Part shown: piece after piece, positions 53,886 to 61,300 of the stretch | Position numbering within the stretch: the stretch's first letter is position 1 | Layout: every line of letters starts with the position of its first letter | NCBI GenBank assembly: GCA_965248155.1 | Contig: CBDFIO010000002.1 | Coordinates: 620,001-684,000, forward strand | From: RFSX01 sp965248155 | GTDB lineage: Bacteria; Bacteroidota; Bacteroidia; Chitinophagales; Saprospiraceae | DNA: 64,000 bases | Reading direction: 5' to 3' | Notes under the pieces: model-generated | What the model saw: the letters and a program-made list of their open reading frames with translations, nothing else | Told to the model about the DNA's origin: nothing | Database searches by the model: none | Position numbers and translations under genes: made by a program

Positions 53886-55151
53886 TTATCTGATGATTAG
53901 ACTTTCTCTTTCAGGACCTGTACTCAACATGGTTACAGGTACTTCCAAATAAGATTCTAAGAAGTCAACATAATCTTTAACATCTTGAGGTAAAAGTTGA
54001 TAATCCCTAATCTCGTTGATGTCCTGATTCCATCCTTTGATTGATGAGTAATTCGGTTTTATTTTCTCATTATCCAATTCAAATGGTAATTCGGTTGTTT
54101 CTGTACCATTTGCATTATAAGAAGTAGCTGCTTTTATGGTTTCAAAAGTATTGAGACAATCCATTTTTGTAATGCATAAATGATCTACACCATTCAACAT
54201 TATCGTATATTTCAATTGTGGTAAATCGATCCATCCGGTTCTTCTTGGCCTCCCGGTTGTAGCTCCGAATTCAGCTCCGATAGTTCTTAGTCTCTCCCCT
54301 ACTTCATCATTAAGTTCCGTTGGAAATGGCCCGCTTCCTACTCGAGTACAATAGGATTTTGTGATTCCATACACTTTGCCAATCTTTTTAGGAGACACGC
54401 CTAAACCAACACAAACACCTGCCGCCAAGGTGGTAGAAGAAGTTACGAATGGGTAGGTACCATAATCAATATCGAGCATAGATCCCTGAGCTCCTTCGGC
54501 AAGTATCGTTTTACCAGATTTTAATGCTTCATCAATATAATAAGCATTATTGATCAGCTTAATCTTTCTAATTTGATCGATACAGTCAAACCATTTCTCT
54601 TCTTCCTGAGCAAGATCGAAATCAATTTCAGGATAAATTTTCGCGAGTTGTAGATGTTTTTCTTTGAGGTTTTTGTATTTCGCATCAAAATTATCACTGA
54701 CTATATCTCCTATTCTTAATCCATTTCTACCTGTTTTATCCATATAGGTGGGACCTATACCTCTTAGTGTCGAACCAATTTTTAATTTTCCTTTTGCAGC
54801 TTCACTTGCTGCATCAAGATATCTGTGTGTTGGAAGAATCAGGTGTGCTTTTTTTGCAAGTAACAAATTACTTACATCTACATCTATCATTTCTAAAGAA
54901 CGTAATTCTCTTGAAACTACAATTGGGTCAATGACAACGCCATTCCCAATTACATTAATGGCATTCTCTCTGAATATACCAGATGGTATTGTATGTAGGA
55001 CATGCTTTCTACCATTTATAATTATAGTATGCCCTGCATTAGGACCACCTTGGAATCGACAAATAATGTCATATTTATTGGCTAGATAATCTACGATCTT
55101 CCCTTTCCCCTCATCTCCCCACTGCAAGCCGAGCAATACATCGATATGCAT
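53886..55151 (-). CDS. purA: Adenylosuccinate synthetase PurA
   Basis: 421 aa. The GTP loop is in LGLQWGDEGKGKIVDYLA at the start; RFQGGPNAGHTII, the switch-like STLRGIGPTYMDK, and GVCVGLGVSPKKIGKVYGITK follow. The catalytic Asp and His are in those segments. It makes adenylosuccinate from IMP and aspartate. A -7 box lies 29 bp before its start; it is convergent with the methyltransferase gene. Confidence 0.98.
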   Translation of the reverse strand: MHIDVLLGLQWGDEGKGKIVDYLANKYDIICRFQGGPNAGHTIIINGRKHVLHTIPSGIFRENAINVIGNGVVIDPIVVSRELRSLEMIDVDVSNLLLAKKAHLILPTHRYLDAASEAAKGKLKIGSTLRGIGPTYMDKTGRNGLRIGDIVSDNFDAKYKNLKEKHLQLAKIYPEIDFDLAQEEEKWFDCIDQIRKIKLINNAYYIDEALKSGKTILAEGAQGSMLDIDYGTYPFVTSSTTLAAGVCVGLGVSPKKIGKVYGITKSYCTRVGSGPFPTELNDEVGERLRTIGAEFGATTGRPRRTGWIDLPQLKYTIMLNGVDHLCITKMDCLNTFETIKAATSYNANGTETTELPFELDNEKIKPNYSSIKGWNQDINEIRDYQLLPQDVKDYVDFLESYLEVPVTMLSTGPERESLIIR

Positions 55152-55179
55152 TTAGAATTATTATAAGATTATTAAAAAT

Positions 55180-55187
55180 CAAAGGTA
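55180..55187 (-). promoter_or_regulatory. Candidate -7 box for purA
   Basis: TACCTTTG on the minus strand, identical to the box before tRNA-Leu and fitting TAnnTTTG, 29 bp before the purA start. No -33 TTG at the standard distance. No purine riboswitch-like fold was recognised in the 76-base gap to rbfA. Confidence 0.5.
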
Positions 55188-55227
55188 TAGAAAAGACAAT
55201 ACATATTATAATATCCTTAATATATAT

Positions 55228-55599
55228 TCACTCATCTTCTCCAATCTGTTTATTATCATGAAGATTGTCAAAGAGTTTATTTAATCGATACATCTCGTCC
55301 AGTGTATCATCATTATAAAACGATAAAACCGGTATTCGTCGAATATGTCTTCTTACTCGATGTGCTAAATTTTTCTTCAGTACATGAACACTATCATTCA
55401 TTTTATTTAAGATCTCTTCCTTATTTTCTGTATTATAAATGCTTAAATAAATCTTAGCCACGCTTATATCTGGACTCACTTGAACTTTCGTTACAGTTAC
55501 AAAAGCATCTCCATAGATATAAATTCCTTCTTGTAACAACAAACTTCCAAAGTGCCTTCGAATGACTTCTGCAATTTGTCTTTGTCTTTTTGACTCCAT
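55228..55599 (-). CDS. rbfA: Ribosome-binding factor A
   Basis: About 123 aa when started at the internal ATG at 55599, whose product MESKRQRQIAEVIRRHFG fits RbfA; an open extension to 55665 lacks family similarity. The KH-like core includes VTVTKVQVSPDISVAKIYLS and a VLSFYNDDTLDEMYRLNKL end. It assists 16S rRNA 5'-end maturation of the small subunit. It diverges from recG with an 83-base gap and follows purA with a 76-base gap. Confidence 0.92.
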   Translation of the reverse strand: MESKRQRQIAEVIRRHFGSLLLQEGIYIYGDAFVTVTKVQVSPDISVAKIYLSIYNTENKEEILNKMNDSVHVLKKNLAHRVRRHIRRIPVLSFYNDDTLDEMYRLNKLFDNLHDNKQIGEDE

Positions 55600-55682
55600 G
55601 AGAACAAAATTAAGTAATCCAATAATGTAATCTAATTTTAAGATATTTAACTTCTCATATAACATTTATTGTCATTGATAGA

Positions 55683-57785
55683 ATGAGTAGAATTTTAGAG
55701 AAGGAATTAACTTATGTAAAAGGTATTGGCCCTGTTAAGGCTGAACTTTTACAGATAGAATTAGGCGTAAGCAATGTCAAAGATTTATTGTTCAAATTCC
55801 CATTCCGATATGTTGACAAATCCTCAGTTTCACTAATCAAAGATTTAAAGCCAAATGAAACGGCTCAAATTAGAGGACAATTAATTTCAAAGTCTATTGT
55901 AAAAGGAAAACGACAATCAAGATTGACTGCTGTTATCAAAGATAGTTCAGGCTTTATTGATCTTACCTGGTTCAAAGCCATAAAGTGGATCAATGAGAAT
56001 CTGAAACTGGATAATAATTACATTGTATATGGGAAAGTAAATAGATTCAAAGGATCTCTATCTATTTCTCATCCTGAAATGGAGTTGGTAAAAGATGGAA
56101 CAGTAATCAGGTCTAAATTTGAACCAGTCTATCCGAATACAGAAAAACTAAACAATATTGGGTTTGATAGTAAATCCAGAAGACGAATTCTAAAAGCCAT
56201 CCTTCCCAAACTCAGCAAATCAGATATTCCAGAAAATCTGCCTGAATACATCTTAGCTAAATTGAAACTCATTGGTAAGTTGGAAGCCCTTAATTGGATT
56301 CATTTTCCTCCAGATACAGAATCATTAAATCAAGCTCAGAAGAGGCTCAAATTTGAAGAGGTTCTATATTTTCAATTACGAATACTTTATAATAAAGAAC
56401 TAAGAAAGAAAAAACTCAAAGGCCATAATTTTGGAATCGTTGGTTCCTACTTTAATAAATTTTATACAGACAGTCTCACATTTGATCTTACATCAGCTCA
56501 GAAAAGGGTAATAAAAGAAATTAGAGCAGATCTTGGTTCCGGAGAACAAATGAATCGATTATTGCAAGGGGATGTTGGTAGTGGAAAAACCATTGTCGCG
56601 TTACTTTGTATGCTCATTGCCAAAGACAACGGTTTTCAATCCGTGTTGATGGCTCCCACTGAAATACTGGCTCAACAACATATTAAGTCCATCACAGAAT
56701 CATTAACAGGTTTAGGAATGAGAATCGCCTTCCTATCTGGAAGTGTTAAAGGGAAAGTAAGAAACGAAATTATCAGACTCCTGAAAAGCGGGGATTTGGA
56801 CATTCTGATTGGAACACATGCTGTTCTTGAGGAAGCCGTACAATTTCAAAATCTTGGTTTGGCTGTTATTGATGAGCAGCATAGGTTTGGTGTAATGCAA
56901 CGATCTAAACTATGGAAAAAAGGAATAGACAACCCTCCACATATTTTAGTAATGACCGCAACTCCAATTCCAAGAACATTAGCTATGACCATATATGGGG
57001 ATTTAGAAGTTTCTGTTATTGATGAATTACCTCCTGGTCGAAAAGAAATAAAGACCTTACATAAAAGAGAGAAAAATAGAGCCCAAATAATCCAATTCAT
57101 TCATGAGCAAATAAAAATGGGCAGACAAATTTATATCGTCTATCCATTGATTGAAGAATCTTCCAAATTAGATTTAGCCAACCTTCAAGAAGGATATGAA
57201 CGATTACTTCAATACTTCCCTCCGCCTGATTTCAAAATCAGTGTTGTACATGGTAAAATGAAACCAGCGGATAAGGATATGGAAATGAACAGGTTTGCAT
57301 CCGGAAAGACTAATATCATGGTAGCAACTACGGTTATTGAAGTTGGTGTTAATGTCCCAAATGCTTCGGTAATGGTCATAGAAAACACAGAAAGATTTGG
57401 ACTATCGCAGCTGCATCAATTGCGAGGAAGAGTTGGAAGAGGGGCAGATCAATCCTATTGCATTTTAATGTCAAGTTATAAATTAACTGAAGATGCAAAG
57501 ACCAGAATTAAAACTATGGTTGATACTAATGATGGTTTTAAGATCGCAGAAGTCGACCTAACACTCAGGGGTCCTGGTGATATTGAAGGAACTCAACAGA
57601 GTGGCATTCTTGACTTTAAAATTTTCAATATTATTCAGGATCAAAACATGTTATCCAGTGCCAGAACTATTGTCCAGTTAATATTAGATAAAGATCCATT
57701 GCTTGAGCATCAGCACAACAAAAGACTCATAACATATCTACTAAGTTTAAATCCGGACATTATGCAACTTGGTAGAATTGGATAA
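55683..57785 (+). CDS. recG: ATP-dependent DNA helicase RecG
   Basis: 700 aa. A wedge/OB region (about 1-200) begins LTYVKGIGPVKAELLQ; the helicase core has Walker A LQGDVGSGKTIVALL, MAPTEILAQQH, DEQHRFG (the DExH box), TATPIPRTLAM and the end motifs VMVIENTERFGLSQLHQLRG and LRGPGDIEGTQQSG. RecG remodels stalled replication forks and Holliday junctions. It ends with a strong terminator. Confidence 0.98.
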   Translation: MSRILEKELTYVKGIGPVKAELLQIELGVSNVKDLLFKFPFRYVDKSSVSLIKDLKPNETAQIRGQLISKSIVKGKRQSRLTAVIKDSSGFIDLTWFKAIKWINENLKLDNNYIVYGKVNRFKGSLSISHPEMELVKDGTVIRSKFEPVYPNTEKLNNIGFDSKSRRRILKAILPKLSKSDIPENLPEYILAKLKLIGKLEALNWIHFPPDTESLNQAQKRLKFEEVLYFQLRILYNKELRKKKLKGHNFGIVGSYFNKFYTDSLTFDLTSAQKRVIKEIRADLGSGEQMNRLLQGDVGSGKTIVALLCMLIAKDNGFQSVLMAPTEILAQQHIKSITESLTGLGMRIAFLSGSVKGKVRNEIIRLLKSGDLDILIGTHAVLEEAVQFQNLGLAVIDEQHRFGVMQRSKLWKKGIDNPPHILVMTATPIPRTLAMTIYGDLEVSVIDELPPGRKEIKTLHKREKNRAQIIQFIHEQIKMGRQIYIVYPLIEESSKLDLANLQEGYERLLQYFPPPDFKISVVHGKMKPADKDMEMNRFASGKTNIMVATTVIEVGVNVPNASVMVIENTERFGLSQLHQLRGRVGRGADQSYCILMSSYKLTEDAKTRIKTMVDTNDGFKIAEVDLTLRGPGDIEGTQQSGILDFKIFNIIQDQNMLSSARTIVQLILDKDPLLEHQHNKRLITYLLSLNPDIMQLGRIG

Positions 57786-57818
57786 AAAAAAGGACCTTCT
57801 GTTTGAAGGCCCTTTTTA
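57786..57818 (+). terminator. Intrinsic terminator after recG
   Basis: AAAAAGGACCTTC pairs with GAAGGCCCTTTTT (57805-57817) with one mismatch around a five-base loop, ending in T; the adenine stretch before it makes it bidirectional. The stop codon of recG is immediately before the first A run. Confidence 0.88.
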
Positions 57819-57850
57819 AAATTTCTATGTAAGGTAATTACAAAATACCA

Positions 57851-58666
57851 CTAATTCGTTTTCGCTATTTTCTCAAATATTACTTGATCGTCTATTTGAA
57901 TTCTCAATAGATAAGTTCCTATCGGAAGGTCAACTATATCAATATTCAATGTTGTCTTTCCTGCCGGTAATTCTGCACTGTCAATCTTCTTAATTAATTG
58001 TCCAATTGCATCATAGAATCCACCTTCGAACACAGCGCTTTTCTTAACAGTAAGCTCAACGTTTAGCACATGATCAGCAGGGTTTGGATATACTCCAAAA
58101 CTAATCTTTTGATCCTGACTTTCGTCGAATATCACTTCGATAGCGATTATCTTACTGTATTCAAATGAGCCATCAAGATCTACCATTCGTAATCTATAGT
58201 AATAGATTCCAGATTTATAAATCTCTTCGTCATTGAAAATGTAAGCACTTTCGTTTGCACTAAATCCTGCGGCCTTGACAGTTCCTATTTCTTCAAATCC
58301 TGCAGAAACGTCTTCAGTCCTTTCGACTGCAAAGTAATTAGAGTTAATCTCCATTGAAGTAATCCACACAAGTTCAGACCAAAGGTCGTCTTCCATCCAT
58401 CTACCTGAAAATTCAAGTAGTTCAACAGGTACGATCTGATCATTGGTGAATCCGGCGTCAATAGTAAGATCTTCTTCTCCAGCAATCAAGCCAATTATTC
58501 CGGTTCGTCCAATTTCAGGATTTGCACCAGGTCCGGATACTAATGTTATTACATCACTATCAATATGATCATTAGCCAGTCCTCCAATATTCGGACTTAC
58601 AAAAGATTTACTATTAAGAGCAACAAATTCTACCTTATAGTATCCTGCCTGAAGTTTAGTAAATAA
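57851..58666 (-). pseudogene. C-terminal fragment of the interrupted SprB-repeat surface protein (type A sorting domain)
   Basis: Open for about 270 codons from the IS border at 58666 to the stop. The first residues FTKLQAGYYKVEFVALNSKS finish the SdrD-like B domain whose first half is on the other side of the IS (it ends NGNYL). A Thr/Asn-rich SdrD-like stretch follows, then a second beta domain (VELLEFSGRW, then IYYYRLRMVDLDG). Last comes a type A sorting domain (FGVYPNPADHVLNVE, then FYDAIGQLIKKI and LPIGTYLLRIQI). Without the IS it would be the C-terminus of the giant repeat protein. Alone it has no signal peptide and cannot be exported. Confidence 0.87.
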
Positions 58667-58688
58667 CGTGAATAATGGATAAGAAAAA

Positions 58689-58747
58689 GGGTGTTTTTAT
58701 TTGTATTATTTACTGATTATCAGTATCTTAATAGTCTAAAAACACCC
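58689..58747 (+). promoter_or_regulatory. Stem-loop ending just before the transposase start, IS copy 2
   Basis: Perfect 11-bp arms GGGTGTTTTTA (58689-58699) and TAAAAACACCC (58737-58747); the second ends 2 bases before the ATG at 58750. The loop contains the palindrome TACTGATTATCAGTA (58711-58725) and TATCTTAATAGT (58724-58735), the latter identical to the sequence in copy 1. The arms differ from those of copy 1 yet pair within each element. Confidence 0.65.
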
Positions 58748-58749
58748 TC

Positions 58750-59670
58750 ATGCTTAGAGATAAAGTTACTGAATTCTTTGTGAAAATAGATGATTTTCAA
58801 CAAGAATTTATTAAAAACATAGAAAATCATCCAAAATTAGAAGATACAAAGACTAAAAGGCGTAATAGAAAAGGAAAATTATCCGATTCTGAGATGATGA
58901 GTATTTATTTGCTTTATCATTTTGGTCATTTTGGTCATTTTACAAATTTTAAGCATTTTTATATGCAATATGTTTGTAAACATTTAGATGACTTATTTCC
59001 TGATCTAATTAGCTACGAAAGATTTAATGCACGCCAAGAGAGAATATTACTGCCCCTTATGTTGTATTTAAAATATAGAGGCTTGGGTAAATCTAGAGGC
59101 ATCAATTATATTGACTCTACTCTATTACGTGTATGCCATATCAAGAGAGAGAAACAGCATAAAGTTTTTAAAGGAATTGCTGAAAAAGGAAAATCAACAA
59201 TGGGATGGTTTTTTGGGTTTAAACTTCATTTAATTATCAATGATAAAGGTGAATTATTATCCTTTTACCTTACAAAAGGTAATGTAGATGACAGAAATAT
59301 TAAACTAATGACAGCAATGACTAAGGAGGTTTTTGGAAAACTATTTGGAGATAAAGGCTATATTTCAAAAGCATTATCAGATTTACTGTTTCAAGATGGA
59401 ATACAGCTTATTACTAAAGTGAGAAAAAATATGAAAAAACAAAATCTCTCTGATGTAGAGGCTATTCTTTTAAGAAAAAGAGCTTTAGTAGAATCTGTAA
59501 ATGATGAACTCAAAAATATTTGCAAAATAGAACACACTAGACATCGATCTGTTAAAGGGTTTTTGGTTAATATTGTTGCCGCTTTAACTGCTTATTGCTT
59601 TTTTCCTAAAAAACCATCACTTAACATAACTCCCATAAAAACGAATCAACTAACTTTATGGGCTGCTTAA
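58750..59670 (+). CDS. IS982-family transposase, copy 2
   Basis: 306 aa. Same layout as copy 1: LSDSEMMSIYLLYHFGHFG region, catalytic Asp in INYIDSTLLRVCH, Asp in GKLFGDKGYIS and Glu near VNDELKNICKIEHTRHRS. The frame is complete. The region from about residue 90 on matches copy 1 at many positions, but base composition and codons differ (AT-rich here). It ends at the TAA at 59668-59670 inside the right terminal repeat region. Confidence 0.96.
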   Translation: MLRDKVTEFFVKIDDFQQEFIKNIENHPKLEDTKTKRRNRKGKLSDSEMMSIYLLYHFGHFGHFTNFKHFYMQYVCKHLDDLFPDLISYERFNARQERILLPLMLYLKYRGLGKSRGINYIDSTLLRVCHIKREKQHKVFKGIAEKGKSTMGWFFGFKLHLIINDKGELLSFYLTKGNVDDRNIKLMTAMTKEVFGKLFGDKGYISKALSDLLFQDGIQLITKVRKNMKKQNLSDVEAILLRKRALVESVNDELKNICKIEHTRHRSVKGFLVNIVAALTAYCFFPKKPSLNITPIKTNQLTLWAA

Positions 59671-59682
59671 ACATTATTCACG

Positions 59683-61300
59683 TTAATTAGATAATTACCA
59701 TTGCTATTAGTCATCGTAGTTCCGATAAATACTTCTGAACTTGGATTTCCAAGAGAATCAACTTTATATAAATTCACTTCAACTCCTTCAATCAATTGGT
59801 CTCCTGAATCTAATTGGTTAGGAATACCATTATCTGTGTCACACCATACTTGATTACCAATTGTAGTTCCCTGATAGAATCCTGCATCAATTTGTTTATT
59901 CACTTCACCTTGAGCAAGGAAAATTGTATTCGTCGTATTTACTCCATTCGCATCTGTAATGTCACTATTCATGCTTATTGACATAGGCACATGACCCGTA
60001 ACAACATAGTCTAAATATTGGAATCCTTGAGGATAGTCAAACTTGACGTAATAATTTCCTTCGACTAATTCAGTGAAGCAATATTCACCCATTGCATTTG
60101 TATATAATGAATCAACAAGAAGATGAGACTCAGCTATATACAACCTGACTTTTACAAATTCTATTCCTGGTTCATTATCTGATTGTAGACCATCACCGTC
60201 AATATCATCCCAAACTTTGTTACCCAGTTCGCCCGAGCACATAGTCATTGATTGAATCACGTTTACATTACATACAACCTGGCATCCTTTTCCATCTGTT
60301 ACGGTAACTGTGTAATTACCCGGTGCTAAATTGTCAATGGTCATTAATGTAGATCCTGTACTCCATAAGTAACTATAAAGTCCGGATCCTCCATTAGCTG
60401 CTGCTGTTGCAGTACCGTCATTATTATAGCAATTTGATGGAGTACTTGTAGCTACACAAGTTGGACCTCCAATAGAATTTATTGTCGTACTGCAAACAGA
60501 TGTACATCCTTGTGAATCTGTAACAGTTACTGTATATGTTCCTCCTACTAATCCTGCCACTTGTTGAGTCTTCCATCCAGAACTCCATAAGTAAGTATAT
60601 GGACCAACTCCACCTGATGCTGTGACAGATACCGTTCCATTAGGATCACCGCATGTCGCATCAGTACCACTTGCAGAACAAACTACAGTACTGGATGAAT
60701 TGATTAGTATGCTGCATGTCGTTGAACATCCATTGGCATCAACTACAGTCACAGTATAATTTCCGCCTGAAAGATTAGTAATAGTAGGTGTTGTACCTCC
60801 ATTACTCCAGGAATAACTATAAACTCCGGATCCTCCGGTAGCAGTCACAGTAGCTGCTGCACAATATGTGTCAGTACCAGTTATGCTACATACTGGATTT
60901 CCTGTTTGAGCAATATTAACATGGCAAGATGTAGTACATCCATTGGCATCCGTTACAACAACACTATATGCTCCTGCAATCAGGCCATTAACACTTGATG
61001 TATTAGCACCTGTACTCCATAGGTAAGTATAAGATCCTGATCCTCCAGATACAGAAACACTGGCAGAACCATTAGGTAATCCACAAGTAGCATTAACTCC
61101 ATTAATTAAACATGAAGGTGCATTTGTCGTTCCTACAACTACACTACAAGATGTTGTACATCCATTTGAATCACTAATAACTACACTATAAGTTCCTCCA
61201 AGGAGTCCAGTAATTGTAGCTGTGGTTGCTCCATTGCTCCACAAGTAACTATACCCTCCACTTCCTCCACTCGCTATTACACTCGCTGAACCATTAGCGA
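59683..61300 (-). pseudogene. SprB-repeat/SdrD-B fragment upstream of the IS
   Basis: Open in one frame from about 61300 down to the IS border (the frame closes at 59667 inside the IS). It holds five SprB repeats of about 70-74 residues, recognised by ASGGSGSYTYLWSTGANTSS, GLIAGAYSVVVTDANGC and related units, then two SdrD-like B domains (GNKVWDDIDGDGLQSDNEPG and GNQVWCDTDNGIPNQLDSGD). The second B domain breaks off after NGNYL at the IS. The upstream repeats are in a different frame because of two single-base deletions near 61299 and 61370. Confidence 0.85.

Larger units (their letters stand above)
58667..59682 (+). mobile_element. IS982-family insertion sequence, copy 2, inserted in the SprB-repeat gene
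   Basis: 1016 bp. Terminal inverted repeats CGTGAATAATGGATAAG (58667-58683) and the complement of CGTGAATAATGTTTAAG at the right end (59666-59682) match at 15 of 17 positions. The first five and last four bases agree with those of copy 1 (CGTGA...TAAG), so the two are related but not the same element. No clean target duplication is visible: the flanking eight bases agree at about 5 of 8. AT-rich sequence throughout, like the host. Encodes a single transposase, opposite in direction to the gene it disrupts. Confidence 0.92.

Noticed and set aside
55152..55227. Purine riboswitch before purA
   Set aside because: The 76-base gap is too short and shows no purine aptamer core.
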